DNA of 64,000 nucleotides from an uncultured Eubacterium sp. (GCA_910577225.1 CAJTMV010000007.1:62001-126000), one strand, 5' to 3'. Positions 52,403-62,280 are shown, counted from the stretch's first letter. Made by a program: numbers and translations. Notes: generated from the sequence alone by a model not told the origin.

Positions 52403-53467
52403 TTATTTCGCAGTTTCTTCAATCAGAGAAACGATTTTTTCTACGGAGTTCAACATGTTGCTTTTCTTCATTGCGTCTACATAGCGATCTCTATTTTTAT
52501 ATGTTTCATGAATAATATTCAGAAATTTATCTGGCGTTATGACTTCTTCTTCAATCACAACGCTGAATCCCTGCTTTTCAAAGGATTGTGCATTTAAAAT
52601 CTGATCGCCGCGGCTTGCGTTCGCAGAAAGCGGAATCAGAATATTCGGTTTGTGCAATGCAAGCAGCTCACAGATGGAATTTGCCCCGGCGCGGGATATT
52701 ACCAGATCTGCGAGTGCAAATATATCGTTTAAGTCTGATCCAATATATTCGAACTGTTTATAGCCTTCAGTACGATTTAGCGATTCTTCAATATTGCCTT
52801 TGCCACACATATGTATCACCTGGTATGTTTTTAGCAATTCTGGCAGCAGTCCGCGAATCGTATCATTGATAAATTTTGATCCACTGCTTCCTCCAACGAC
52901 AAAAAGAACCGGTTTGGTATTCGTAAAGCGGCATTGTTTACAAGCATTTTCTTTATTTCCTGAAAGTAACTCCCGACGTATTGGAGAACCGGTAAGCACC
53001 GCTTTTTCTTCGGGCAGATATTTTAATGTTTCCGGAAAATTGCAGCATACTTTGGCAGCGTTTGGAATCGCCAGTTTATTTGCCAGTCCCGGAGTCATAT
53101 CTGATTCATGGATAATGGACGGTATATGGCAGAATCTTGCGGCAAATACCACCGGAACGGATACAAATCCGCCTTTGGAGAATACAATATCTGGTTTTAA
53201 TTTACGCATCAGGCGAATGGACTGACCAAGGCCTTTGATTACTTTCAGCGGATCTGAAAAGTTCTTAAAATCAAAGTAACGGCGTAATTTACCAGAAGAT
53301 ATGGCATAGTAAGGAATTTTCTGTTCTTTAAGAAGCTGCTTTTCTATTCCATTGTAAGATCCAATATAGGCAATATCAAATCCGGCTTCACGCAGACGTG
53401 GAAGCAGGGCAATATTAGGCGTTACGTGTCCGGCTGTGCCTCCGCCGGTTAAAATAATCTTTTTCAT
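52403..53467 (-). CDS. murG: MurG, lipid II synthase (GlcNAc transferase)
   Basis: Adds GlcNAc to lipid I on the inner face of the membrane to make lipid II for peptidoglycan. GGGTAGHVTPNIAL at the N-terminus (acceptor loop) and ISRAGANSICELLALHKPNILIPL (quoted as ISRAGANSICELLALHKPN) at the UDP site are diagnostic; SGSKFINDTIRGLLPELL is the central helix. ATG 53467 with GGAGG 8 bases upstream is chosen rather than TTG 53482. It is alone, away from the usual mra/mur cluster, as in some Lachnospiraceae. Confidence 0.95.
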   Translation of the reverse strand: MKKIILTGGGTAGHVTPNIALLPRLREAGFDIAYIGSYNGIEKQLLKEQKIPYYAISSGKLRRYFDFKNFSDPLKVIKGLGQSIRLMRKLKPDIVFSKGGFVSVPVVFAARFCHIPSIIHESDMTPGLANKLAIPNAAKVCCNFPETLKYLPEEKAVLTGSPIRRELLSGNKENACKQCRFTNTKPVLFVVGGSSGSKFINDTIRGLLPELLKTYQVIHMCGKGNIEESLNRTEGYKQFEYIGSDLNDIFALADLVISRAGANSICELLALHKPNILIPLSANASRGDQILNAQSFEKQGFSVVIEEEVITPDKFLNIIHETYKNRDRYVDAMKKSNMLNSVEKIVSLIEETAK

Positions 53468-53564
53468 TTGCTTTTCCTCCAAAATATATCTTTATTATTA
53501 ACCCAAATATGTGAAATGTCAAATCTTTATTTTTTAAGTATATGAAAAATCGTAATAAAAAGAC

Positions 53565-53592
53565 TTGTAAATACAAAAGAAAGGAATAGAAT
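53565..53592 (+). promoter_or_regulatory. possible promoter of the next gene
   Basis: TTGTAA (53565-53570), 16 bases, TAGAAT (53587-53592). Confidence 0.5.
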
Positions 53593-53666
53593 ATAGATAA
53601 AGGCTGTAGTTAGTAAGAGAATGTACGATAATAACATATATTTATACAAATAATAAGGAGAAGTGA

Positions 53667-54911
53667 ATGGATGCAAGGTTATTTCGATATTTGTTTGAAA
53701 ATACGCCAAATGCAGTTATAATGTCAGGATGTATATGGGATAAGGGTTTGCAGGAACAGCTGAGATTTGTATATACCTGTGAGATGAATCACAATCCGGT
53801 AGAACAATGCCATTCCAATGGGGACGGATCAATGCTTTATAATGGCAGTCCGATTCATATGTTTATTATGGGGAGTTTCTCACTTGAAGATGTAAAAAGA
53901 CTGATTTATACAGTGCGTCATGATATCGTAGATATGGTCATTACCCCTTATGTGGCTCCGGTTCAGCGTTTTTATCTAATACAGTCTGTTTTGGCGTATA
54001 GGATTGAGGATCCGGATATTATTGAGTTTATTCGCTCGCCGTACTTATATTTGAAAAAAGCAAATGTAAAACAGTTTTATTTCATATATGGGAATGGAAA
54101 AGGATTTCAGAAAACTGAAATGGAAATGTATCCTGGTATTTATTTCGAATTTCAGGATGCCGAAATTTTAGATATCATTGAGGAAATGGAAGGATATCGG
54201 ATTCCTGTGATGAAAGCAGGACATATTATAAATAATCGAATGTTGTTTCAATTTGGATACTTTGGAACAGATTTGTACAGAATCAGACATTTTTTGTTTC
54301 ATTATGCAAAAAGTATGAGAATTGAAAAATTTGACAACAGACAAATTAAAAAGATGATGCTGGCATATCGCAAAGCATTCAGCGATTGCGGAATGGAAAC
54401 GCTTACAATGTTCTGCAGTCCGACAGAAATTATAGCAACCCAGACAGATTGCGTACTCAATACGATTGTCATCGATAAAGAGGATTTTTGTCATGCCGAT
54501 ATTGAACAGGATAATGGCAGGTGTACAGTAAAGTGTATGCTCTATAACGATTATGATGTATGTCACTGCCATCGGACAGAACATGCGGAATTGCGCGTAG
54601 GTATTTTGCTGTTGGGCAATATTCATCTGAGTAAACATATACAGGAACTGAGAAATCATTACCAAATGGTAAGTCCGCAAATCAGGGCGATTACGCTGCC
54701 GAATTGTGGAAATATGTTTAACTGGGACTTTAGTCTGACAGATATGAATGTAAAGAAAAATGCAATTTTCTGGATTTGCCCGTTGCGATCTCAAATGCAG
54801 AGTCAGGTATTCACAGAGATCAAAGCGAAAAATGCAAGGTATCGAATTATTGTTTTAAATGAGGAATATGGCTGCTGTTTTAATGGATTTTTGACGGAAA
54901 AAGCAGAGTAA
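53667..54911 (+). CDS. unknown protein, possible degenerate metallo-beta-lactamase fold (414 aa)
   Basis: ATG 53667 after AATAAGGAGAAGTGA. Not recognised. The C-terminal half has LRVGILLLGNIHLSKHIQEL followed by QIRAITLPNCGNMFNWDF, which looks like the 'LLTGD ... LPHHGS' layout of ComEC-type metallo-beta-lactamase domains with the metal-binding residues lost. Two clusters of Cys/His (CTVKCMLYNDYDVCHCHRTE) may bind metal. No membrane segments. The likeness is weak. Confidence 0.45.
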   Translation: MDARLFRYLFENTPNAVIMSGCIWDKGLQEQLRFVYTCEMNHNPVEQCHSNGDGSMLYNGSPIHMFIMGSFSLEDVKRLIYTVRHDIVDMVITPYVAPVQRFYLIQSVLAYRIEDPDIIEFIRSPYLYLKKANVKQFYFIYGNGKGFQKTEMEMYPGIYFEFQDAEILDIIEEMEGYRIPVMKAGHIINNRMLFQFGYFGTDLYRIRHFLFHYAKSMRIEKFDNRQIKKMMLAYRKAFSDCGMETLTMFCSPTEIIATQTDCVLNTIVIDKEDFCHADIEQDNGRCTVKCMLYNDYDVCHCHRTEHAELRVGILLLGNIHLSKHIQELRNHYQMVSPQIRAITLPNCGNMFNWDFSLTDMNVKKNAIFWICPLRSQMQSQVFTEIKAKNARYRIIVLNEEYGCCFNGFLTEKAE

Positions 54912-55052
54912 CCATTTTTATAACAGTTTAATGCAGAAAAAGACAGATGAAACAAGCTCTTTTACATACAGCCTTCGACAGTATCCGCAATGCTTCTCTA
55001 CTATATTAGTTTATGTAAGTTCAGAAAATATAGCAGAAAGGATGATGGAGTT

Positions 55053-55442
55053 ATGTTAGATCAGATTCTGACGCTAACAATGTCAAACATACAACTGATA
55101 ACAGCTATACTGATTTTTTTAGCGGTAGTATTACAACTCCTGCATATCGGTCAGACGCGCCGGATTAATAAAAAGCTAAGTCGTGCCGGACACTGGCTGC
55201 AACGATACCTGAACGCAGTATTTCATGAAGATGCTTATGAGGAAACGGAAAATGAAGAAACAGGTAATGAAGAAACGGATACTGGAACGGACACGAAAGA
55301 TATGAGAGAAGAACCGCAATTGTCGGTTGTACAGCCGGTAAAAAGTCGACAGGAAGAAAATATGCGCTCGACACTTGCGAATAAAAAACAAAAAAAAGAT
55401 GAAGAATTGTTAGACACTGTACTGCAGGAGATTTTTGATTAA
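55053..55442 (+). CDS. small single-pass membrane protein with acidic repeats (129 aa)
   Basis: ATG 55053 follows AGAAAGGATGATGGAG. One N-terminal membrane helix (IQLITAILIFLAVVLQLLHI), then a basic patch, then an acidic repeat (ETENEETGNEETDTGTDT). The C-terminus is a polar helix ending KKDEELLDTVLQEIFD. Unknown function; a C-terminal cytoplasmic tail that binds a partner is plausible. Confidence 0.5.
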   Translation: MLDQILTLTMSNIQLITAILIFLAVVLQLLHIGQTRRINKKLSRAGHWLQRYLNAVFHEDAYEETENEETGNEETDTGTDTKDMREEPQLSVVQPVKSRQEENMRSTLANKKQKKDEELLDTVLQEIFD

Positions 55443-55510
55443 ACGTGGCAGATTTGTCTGTCTGAATCATCGATCTGATGCGATTAATTGTTAAAAATTG
55501 CCAGAATAGC

Positions 55511-55539
55511 TTGCAGATTATCCGTTATTTTGTTAGAAT
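55511..55539 (+). promoter_or_regulatory. sigma-A promoter of pgi
   Basis: TTGCAG (55511-55516), 17 bases, TAGAAT (55534-55539). Confidence 0.65.
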
Positions 55540-55607
55540 AGATAATAGTTATGATGCAAAAGCAGTTCGAGAAAACTGTGTAAAAAATACAATAAGGAGA
55601 GTTAAAT

Positions 55608-56954
55608 ATGAGCAAAATTACATTTGATTACTCAAAAGCAGCTGGATTTATCAGCGAAGAGGAAGTCGGTTATATGACAAAACTGGCAAATGATGCCAAA
55701 GAACTTCTTGTATCCAAAACTGGTGCGGGAAATGACTTTCTTGGGTGGATCGATCTGCCTGTGGATTATGATAAGGAAGAGTTTGACCGGATTAAAAAAG
55801 CGGCTGAGAAAATTCAGTCAGATTCTGAGGTGCTTGTAGTAATCGGAATCGGCGGTTCTTATCTGGGGGCGAGAGCCGCTATTGAATTTTTAAGACACGG
55901 ATTTTACAACAATATACCAAAGGAAATGCGCAAAGCTCCGGAAATTTACTATGTAGGAAATAGTATCAGCGGCGCTTATGTGCAGGGGCTGATCGATGTA
56001 ATTGGTGATCGTGATTTTTCTGTTAACGTAATATCAAAATCAGGTACCACAACAGAACCGGCAATTGCTTTCCGGATTTTCAAAGGAATGCTGGAAGAAA
56101 AATACGGGAAGGAAGAAGCGGCTAAACGTATTTATGCAACGACAGATAAAGCAAAGGGAGCGCTTAAGAGTTTGTCTGACGAAGAAGGGTATGAAACATT
56201 TGTTGTTCCAGACGATGTCGGCGGACGATTCTCGGTACTGACAGCAGTGGGACTGCTTCCAATCGCAGTAAGCGGAGCAGACATCACGAAGTTAATGGAA
56301 GGCGCGGCAGAAGGAAGAAAACTTGCGCTTGAAAGCAATTTCGAGGATAATGCGGCTTTACAGTATGCAGCAGTACGTAATATTTTACACAGAAAAGGAA
56401 AATCAGTCGAAGTTCTGGCGAATTATGAGCCAAGTCTGCATTATGTATCAGAATGGTGGAAACAGCTGTATGGCGAGTCAGAAGGAAAGGATCAGAAAGG
56501 AATTTTCCCAGCTTCTGTGGATCTTACAACAGATCTCCATTCTATGGGGCAGTTTATTCAGGATGGATCCAGAATTATGTATGAGACGGTATTAAATGTG
56601 GAAGAGCCTCGCTGCCGGGTTGAGATAAAAGAAGAGCCGGTCGATCTTGACGGACTGAATTATCTGGCAGGAAAAGATATGGATTTTGTTAATAAAAATG
56701 CAATGAATGGAACAATTCTGGCACACACCGATGGTAATGTACCAAATCTTATGGTTCGGATTCCGGAACAGAATGAGTTTTATCTGGGTGAGTTAATGTA
56801 CTTTTTCGAGTTCGCATGCGGTGTCAGCGGTTATCTGCTTGGCGTAAATCCATTCAATCAGCCGGGTGTGGAAAGTTATAAGAAAAATATGTTTGCATTG
56901 TTAGGCAAACCGGGATATGAATCTGAGAAAGAAGCATTATTAAAGAGATTATAA
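55608..56954 (+). CDS. pgi: glucose-6-phosphate isomerase
   Basis: Interconverts glucose-6-phosphate and fructose-6-phosphate in glycolysis. VIGIGGSYLGARAAIE, SKSGTTTEPAIAFR and QLYGESEGKDQKGIFP are diagnostic. At 448 residues it is the short Firmicute form. ATG after AAGGAGAG. It lies alone between its own promoter and terminator. Confidence 0.96.
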   Translation: MSKITFDYSKAAGFISEEEVGYMTKLANDAKELLVSKTGAGNDFLGWIDLPVDYDKEEFDRIKKAAEKIQSDSEVLVVIGIGGSYLGARAAIEFLRHGFYNNIPKEMRKAPEIYYVGNSISGAYVQGLIDVIGDRDFSVNVISKSGTTTEPAIAFRIFKGMLEEKYGKEEAAKRIYATTDKAKGALKSLSDEEGYETFVVPDDVGGRFSVLTAVGLLPIAVSGADITKLMEGAAEGRKLALESNFEDNAALQYAAVRNILHRKGKSVEVLANYEPSLHYVSEWWKQLYGESEGKDQKGIFPASVDLTTDLHSMGQFIQDGSRIMYETVLNVEEPRCRVEIKEEPVDLDGLNYLAGKDMDFVNKNAMNGTILAHTDGNVPNLMVRIPEQNEFYLGELMYFFEFACGVSGYLLGVNPFNQPGVESYKKNMFALLGKPGYESEKEALLKRL

Positions 56955-56994
56955 TTGAGATATTAAAAACTTTACAGAATAATTATCAAACCGG

Positions 56995-57028
56995 AAAGGG
57001 GTTGGCAGAAAACTGTCAATCCCTTTTT
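56995..57028 (+). terminator. intrinsic terminator of pgi
   Basis: AAAGGGGTTGGCAG pairs with CTGTCAATCCCTTT across AAAA and runs into TTTTT. Confidence 0.85.
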
Positions 57029-57107
57029 GTATGCATATTTGTGCGTATTCGACAGGGTATGTGAAACATAAGTGAAAAATATGGAATAAAAAAATTATAA
57101 AAAAAAT

Positions 57108-57136
57108 TTGACAAAGTGATTACAAAGTGATAAAAT
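57108..57136 (+). promoter_or_regulatory. sigma-A promoter of the SleB-like hydrolase gene
   Basis: TTGACA (57108-57113), 17 bases, TAAAAT (57131-57136). AAAGTGAT occurs twice in and beside the spacer, and GTAACAAA occurs twice just downstream, possible regulator sites. The 290-base gap upstream of the gene holds only this and the pgi terminator. Confidence 0.8.
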
Positions 57137-57244
57137 GCAATCGTAACAAAGTTGTAACAAATGTAATAAAAAATGAATAAAATAGAACAAAAATGTAATT
57201 AACAAATTAAATTTTATTCATGGAAAAAACGGAGGTTTATTACT

Positions 57245-58546
57245 ATGCGAGGAAATAAGAAACTGGCGCAAGGAATTGCGGTTGCAGGTGCAACAGGAGT
57301 ACTTGTGTGTACAGTGACCTTTTCCCAACCACAGATAATGCAGACCGAAGAAACGATAAAGATTACTGAAAATGGTACGGCAGGCATTATGACAACATGG
57401 AGTCAGAAGGAAGAGCCAGAAGCGACGATTGAAAAACTGGATATCGATACGGTATCGTCAGCACTACCATTTTCCAGTCTGAACACAGATACACGCACAG
57501 ATGATTCTGAAATGCCCATAGATGCGAGCATATCTGCTCCATACCAAAAAAGTACATCGGTATTTGAAAAGACAAAAGAAATTAAAACAAAAGAAGTAAA
57601 TGAAAAAGATTTGAAAAAAGCAAAAGATCAGACAAAGGCGGATTCAGCAAAAAAATGGAAAAATAAGCTGATGGCGCGCGTGGATGATTGTTTAAATATA
57701 CGGGAGGCTGCCAGCGAAGATTCTGCAGTATTAGGAAAACTTCGCAAAGGCGACGCTGCAAAGGTTGTAAAGAAAGGTAAGACATGGACGAAAATAAAGT
57801 CTGGTTCCGTAGCCGGATATGTAAAAAATGAATATTGCGTATATGGAGCAAAAGCATATAAGCTGGCAAAAAAAATCTGCAAGACATATGCGACAGTACA
57901 GGCAGATGGTCTTCGTATCCGACAGAAAGCAAATGAAAATTCGGTGGCATTAGAAGCCGCGTTTAAAGGTGATAAACTGCTTGTAAATAAAAAAGCGAAA
58001 CAAAAAGACGGCTGGGTCGTTGTCAAATTAAACGATCTGAAAGGATATGTTTCGGAAGATTATGTAAAAGTAGGACTTGGCGTCGGCGAAGCAATTTCTA
58101 TTGAAGAAGAGCAGGCAATGATTGCAGCACAGAAAAAAGCCGAGCAGGCTTCTCTTCGAAGCGTGTCTTCTTCTGCAGGCAGTACGGCAGCTGCAAGCTC
58201 TGCAGCTGTATCTTCTGGAGATTTGACATTACTCTCAGCTATTATTTTCTGTGAGGCAGGCGGAGAGAGTTATGCCGGGCAGGTAGCAGTTGGAGCAGTT
58301 GTGTTAAATCGTGTGAAAAGCTCATCTTTTCCAAACAGCATATCAGGCGTCGTTTACCAGAGCGGACAGTTTTCGCCGGTAGCAAATGGAGCACTGGCAA
58401 GAGCATTAGCGAATGGAAATTATCGACACTGTACTTCTGCGGCACAGGCTGCGCTTGCAGGTAGTGACAATACCGGAGGGGCAAAATTTTTCCATCGTGT
58501 CAACGGAGCTGCAGGTCTTGTAATTGGAAATCATGTTTTTTATTAG
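57245..58546 (+). CDS. secreted SH3b / SleB-like cell-wall hydrolase
   Basis: A Sec signal peptide (KKLAQGIAVAGATGVLVCTV) is followed by a Thr/Ser/Lys-rich linker, two bacterial SH3 domains (CLNIREAASEDSAVLGKLRK and GLRIRQKANENSVALEAAF), and the C-terminal hydrolase_2 domain (IIFCEAGGESYAGQVAVGAV, YRHCTSAAQAALAG, GGAKFFHRV). The catalytic Glu is in FCEAGGE. It cleaves peptidoglycan, as in spore-cortex lytic enzymes, and works outside the cell. Ribosome site GGAGGTTTATTACT. Confidence 0.9.
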   Translation: MRGNKKLAQGIAVAGATGVLVCTVTFSQPQIMQTEETIKITENGTAGIMTTWSQKEEPEATIEKLDIDTVSSALPFSSLNTDTRTDDSEMPIDASISAPYQKSTSVFEKTKEIKTKEVNEKDLKKAKDQTKADSAKKWKNKLMARVDDCLNIREAASEDSAVLGKLRKGDAAKVVKKGKTWTKIKSGSVAGYVKNEYCVYGAKAYKLAKKICKTYATVQADGLRIRQKANENSVALEAAFKGDKLLVNKKAKQKDGWVVVKLNDLKGYVSEDYVKVGLGVGEAISIEEEQAMIAAQKKAEQASLRSVSSSAGSTAAASSAAVSSGDLTLLSAIIFCEAGGESYAGQVAVGAVVLNRVKSSSFPNSISGVVYQSGQFSPVANGALARALANGNYRHCTSAAQAALAGSDNTGGAKFFHRVNGAAGLVIGNHVFY

Positions 58547-58563
58547 AAAAAAAGGGCAAAAAA

Positions 58564-58597
58564 GGCCGCTGTACAGGAGTACAGTGGTCTTTTTTTG
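58564..58597 (+). terminator. intrinsic terminator of the hydrolase gene
   Basis: GGCCGCTGTAC (58564-58574), AGGA loop, GTACAGTGGTC (58579-58589, one mismatch/wobble each), then eight T-rich bases. Confidence 0.9.
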
Positions 58598-58628
58598 TTA
58601 ATAATCCAATGTTTCGGCGTTTTCATGG

Positions 58629-58657
58629 TTGTAAATCGAGTTTAATTATAGTATGAT
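58629..58657 (+). promoter_or_regulatory. promoter of the SPFH gene
   Basis: TTGTAA (58629-58634), 17 bases, TATGAT (58652-58657). Confidence 0.55.
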
Positions 58658-58754
58658 AAAGAAAATTTATAGAACATCCATTGTTAACGGGATGTGTAAT
58701 TGTATAGCTATTCCTGTATATGGACAGCTATACAAACGTAAAGGAGGAATGCGT

Positions 58755-59684
58755 ATGGAAGCATTGATCACAGCTGTTGTCCTGGTGATCGTTGTTCTTT
58801 TGGTAGCGGTATCCTGTATTAAGATCGTACCGCAGGCTCATGCAGCAGTTATCGAAAGACTTGGCGGTTATCTTGCGACATGGGGCGTTGGGATTCATTT
58901 TAAAGCGCCGTTTATTGACAGAGTTGCAAAGAGAGTATTGCTGAAAGAACAGGTTGTTGACTTTCCGCCTCAGCCTGTAATCACAAAGGATAACGTTACA
59001 ATGCAGATCGATACAGTTGTATATTTTCAAATTACAGATCCAAAACTCTTTGCATACGGAGTGGAAAATCCAATAATGGCAATCGAAAATCTTACAGCTA
59101 CAACGCTGCGTAATATTATCGGTGATCTGGAACTGGATGAAACACTGACATCCAGAGAAACCATCAATACAAAAATGCGCGCTTCCCTGGATGTCGCTAC
59201 AGATCCATGGGGAATCAAGGTGAATCGTGTGGAGCTGAAAAATATTATTCCGCCGCAGGCGATACAGGATGCGATGGAAAAGCAGATGAAAGCAGAACGC
59301 GAAAGACGAGAGGCGATCTTAAAAGCAGAGGGAGAGAAAAAATCTACGATACTTGTAGCAGAGGGTAAGAAGGAATCTGCAATTCTGGATGCAGAGGCAG
59401 AAAAGCAGGCTGCCATTCTTATTGCGGAAGCGCATAAAGAAGCTATGATCCGTGAAGCGGAAGGGCAGGCTGAGGCAATTCTTAAAATACAACAGGCAAA
59501 TGCAGACGGTTTAAAATTTTTAAAAGAGGCTGCGCCAGATGCAGCGGTATTGCAGTTAAAGAGTCTGGAGGCATTTGCAAAGGCAGCAGATGGAAAAGCG
59601 ACAAAAATTATTATTCCATCAGAGATCCAGGGCGTGGCAGGTCTGGCAAAATCCATTGTTGAAGTTGGGACAGAGAAAAATTAA
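58755..59684 (+). CDS. SPFH/stomatin-like (slipin, QmcA type) membrane protein
   Basis: ATG 58755 lies 7 bases after AGGAGG; upstream in-frame codons belong to the leader. One N-terminal helix (ALITAVVLVIVVLLVAVSCI), then the SPFH domain (VPQAHAAVIERLGGYLATWG, NVTMQIDTVVYFQITDPKLF) and an Ala/Glu coiled coil (AILDAEAEKQAAILIAEAHK). Forms membrane microdomain scaffolds. The usual NfeD partner gene is not adjacent. Confidence 0.9.
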   Translation: MEALITAVVLVIVVLLVAVSCIKIVPQAHAAVIERLGGYLATWGVGIHFKAPFIDRVAKRVLLKEQVVDFPPQPVITKDNVTMQIDTVVYFQITDPKLFAYGVENPIMAIENLTATTLRNIIGDLELDETLTSRETINTKMRASLDVATDPWGIKVNRVELKNIIPPQAIQDAMEKQMKAERERREAILKAEGEKKSTILVAEGKKESAILDAEAEKQAAILIAEAHKEAMIREAEGQAEAILKIQQANADGLKFLKEAAPDAAVLQLKSLEAFAKAADGKATKIIIPSEIQGVAGLAKSIVEVGTEKN

Positions 59685-59712
59685 GTAACAGGCAAATGAC
59701 TGATTTCAATGG

Positions 59713-59743
59713 TGGCAGGAGTAGGTATTTCCTATTCCTGCCA
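59713..59743 (+). terminator. probable terminator of the SPFH gene
   Basis: TGGCAGGAGTAGG (59713-59725) pairs with CCTATTCCTGCCA (59731-59743); no clear T-run. Confidence 0.5.
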
Positions 59744-59836
59744 TTACCCGTTTCATAAATATTATTTAGTTAACTGAGGAAGATATACGAATAAAGGAAA
59801 AGAATGTTTTGAAAGGTAAGAAAGGTGGGAATGCAA

Positions 59837-60826
59837 ATGAATTTACAGGGCAGACATTTTCTAAAGCTGCTCGATTACACGCCGGAAGAGATTTTGTATC
59901 TGATCGATCTTTCGGCTGAGCTCAAGGAAAAGAAGAAAAAAGGAGTGATACATCAGGAGCTGTCTGGCAAAAACATTGCGTTAATTTTTGAAAAAACGAG
60001 CACAAGAACACGCTGTTCTTTTGAAGTTGCAGCTCATGATCTGGGGATGCATGTAACATATCTGGATCCTTCAGGTTCCCAGATTGGAAAAAAGGAAAGT
60101 ATTGCAGATACGGCAAGGGTACTTGGAAGAATGTTTGATGGTATTGAGTATCGCGGGTTTGGACAGGAAATCGTCGAGGAGCTTGCAAAATATGCAGGCG
60201 TGCCGGTGTGGAACGGTCTTACGAATGAATTTCATCCGACACAGATGATTGCAGACATGCTTACGATCAAAGAACATCTTGGCCGTCTGAAAGGAGTAAA
60301 GCTCGTGTATTTTGGAGATGCCAGATATAATATGGGCAATTCTCTAATGGTAACCTGTGCGAAGCTGGGAATGAACTTTACAGCCTGCACGAACAAAAAA
60401 TATTTTCCTGATGAAAAGCTGGTAACAATTTGTAAGGAACTTGCGGTGCAGACAGGCGCAGAGCTGACCTTTACAGAAAATGTGCAGGAAGCAGCTGCAG
60501 GCGCAGATGTAATTTATACTGATGTATGGGTATCGATGGGGGAACCAGAGGAGGTGTGGAAAGAAAGGATAAATGATTTGAAACCGTATCAGGTAAATGC
60601 AGATGTAATGAAAGCGGCAAAAGAAAATGCGATTTTTATGCATTGTCTGCCGGCATTTCATGATTTGCAGACAACGATCGGTCAGAAGGTATTTGAGCAA
60701 TTCGGATTACAAGAGTTAGAAGTTACAGATGAGGTATTTGAAGGCGGCAGGTCGGTTGTGTTTGACGAAGCAGAGAACCGTATGCACAGTATCAAAGCAA
60801 TCATGTGTGCGACAATGCCATGCTGA
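59837..60826 (+). CDS. argF: ornithine carbamoyltransferase
   Basis: Makes citrulline from ornithine and carbamoyl phosphate (arginine synthesis, or the catabolic reverse). Carbamoyl phosphate site KTSTRTRCSFEVAAHD, HPTQ, and the ornithine-side MHCLPAFHD. ATG 59837 (MNLQGRHFLKLLD) matches the family N-terminus and has GGTGGG 7 bases upstream. Alone, with no other arg genes in view. Confidence 0.95.
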   Translation: MNLQGRHFLKLLDYTPEEILYLIDLSAELKEKKKKGVIHQELSGKNIALIFEKTSTRTRCSFEVAAHDLGMHVTYLDPSGSQIGKKESIADTARVLGRMFDGIEYRGFGQEIVEELAKYAGVPVWNGLTNEFHPTQMIADMLTIKEHLGRLKGVKLVYFGDARYNMGNSLMVTCAKLGMNFTACTNKKYFPDEKLVTICKELAVQTGAELTFTENVQEAAAGADVIYTDVWVSMGEPEEVWKERINDLKPYQVNADVMKAAKENAIFMHCLPAFHDLQTTIGQKVFEQFGLQELEVTDEVFEGGRSVVFDEAENRMHSIKAIMCATMPC

Positions 60827-60938
60827 AAAAAATCGCAGCCTGTAACTGCTTTTGGGAACCGTGTATTCTGTATATCAGACGCAACAGCGATATTTTGAAT
60901 ATGCAAAGGCTCCTGTATAAGAAATGGGGTAGAGCGAA

Positions 60939-61916
60939 ATGAAAGCAGAAATACTAGCGGCACTTAGGGCATCAGACGGTTATGTATCCGGACAGGATTT
61001 GTGTGGAAAGTTCGGGGTCTCCCGTACAGCGATATGGAAGGCGATTAATCAGCTGAAACAGGCAGGATATGAGATTGAGGCAGTTCAAAACCGTGGATAC
61101 CACATTGTATCTACACCAGATATCCTGAGTGAAAACGAATTAAGAAGTATCCGTAAGACGGAATGGCTTGGAAACAGAATTTATTATGAAGCAGAAATAG
61201 ATTCCACAAATACGAAAGCAATGAAGCTCGCGGAAGAAGGAGCTCCGCATGGAACGATTGTAGTAACGGACCATCAGAAACATGGGCGGGGACGAAGAGG
61301 AAGAACATGGGAATCACCGGCAGGAGAGGCAATTGCAATGACTTTCCTGTTAAGGCCCAAGATCGATCCGAATAATGCGTCTATGCTGACGCTGATTGCA
61401 GCGATGGCAGTTGCCCGGGGAATTGAAGATGAAACAGGGCTGAAAGCCGGCATTAAATGGCCAAATGATGTAATTATTAACCGAAAAAAAGTCAGCGGAA
61501 TACTGACAGAAATGAGCGCACAGGCGGATTATGTAAATCACATAGTCGTTGGTATCGGAATTAATGTTCATATCGATGAATTTCCGGAAGAACTCAAAAA
61601 TATTGCAACGTCTATTTTGCTGGAACTGGGTATTAAAATCAATCGTGCAGCGTTAATTGAACGTATTTGCGAATATTTTGAGGCTTATTTTGAAGTTTTT
61701 CTCCAGACGGAAGATTTATCTGCGATATCGAAGCAGTATGACGCTTATATGGTGAATCGAAATCAGCCGGTGAAAGTACTCGATCCAAAAGATACTTATG
61801 AGGGAACGGCGCGCGGGATTACAACAAGAGGAGAACTTCTCGTAGATACCTGGGAATCCAGAAGACTGGTATCGTCGGGCGAAGTCTCTGTGCGTGGCAT
61901 TTATGATTACATATAA
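60939..61916 (+). CDS. birA: biotin--protein ligase / biotin operon repressor
   Basis: An N-terminal winged helix (KFGVSRTAIWKAINQLKQAG) for DNA binding, the ligase domain with GRGRRGRTWES (biotinyl-AMP loop) and KWPNDVIINRKKVSGIL, and a C-terminal SH3-like domain. It attaches biotin to carboxylases and represses biotin genes. First of a coupled group with the next two genes. Confidence 0.95.
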   Translation: MKAEILAALRASDGYVSGQDLCGKFGVSRTAIWKAINQLKQAGYEIEAVQNRGYHIVSTPDILSENELRSIRKTEWLGNRIYYEAEIDSTNTKAMKLAEEGAPHGTIVVTDHQKHGRGRRGRTWESPAGEAIAMTFLLRPKIDPNNASMLTLIAAMAVARGIEDETGLKAGIKWPNDVIINRKKVSGILTEMSAQADYVNHIVVGIGINVHIDEFPEELKNIATSILLELGIKINRAALIERICEYFEAYFEVFLQTEDLSAISKQYDAYMVNRNQPVKVLDPKDTYEGTARGITTRGELLVDTWESRRLVSSGEVSVRGIYDYI

Positions 61917-61929
61917 GGAGCAGATATAT

Positions 61930-62280
61930 ATGTATCAGGATGAAGTTGTGTTATGCGGTTCCAGCGCATATACGAAAAAGTTTTATTTGAACAGTGATTT
62001 TGAAAATCTGCCAGATCAGATTAAAAATGACCTGAAAATATTATGTGTACTGTATACGGAAGATGTGGGCGGTACTCTCCAGCTTGTATTTAATAAAGAG
62101 GGCAGTCTGATCTTTCATACAGAATGTGAAGAAAATGATTTTTTGTATGATGAGATTGGAAGCGTATTAAAGATGAAACAGCTTCAGCAGACGAAACAGG
62201 ATCTTTTTGAAGCGTTGGAAATGTTTTATAAAGTATTTTTTCTGGGAGAGGAGTTTGAGGAGGACCAGGGATGTTATTAG
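61930..62280 (+). CDS. small acidic protein between birA and coaX (DUF6145-like)
   Basis: 116 residues; ATG 61930 with AAGGAGCAG upstream; the frame's earlier ATG at 61894 lies inside birA. Fold not known; SSAYTKKFYLNSDFENLPD and LCVLYTEDVGGTLQLVF are the best conserved-looking blocks. I recall this position as DUF6145 in Lachnospiraceae but cannot confirm. It overlaps coaX by 10 bases. Confidence 0.6.
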   Translation: MYQDEVVLCGSSAYTKKFYLNSDFENLPDQIKNDLKILCVLYTEDVGGTLQLVFNKEGSLIFHTECEENDFLYDEIGSVLKMKQLQQTKQDLFEALEMFYKVFFLGEEFEEDQGCY

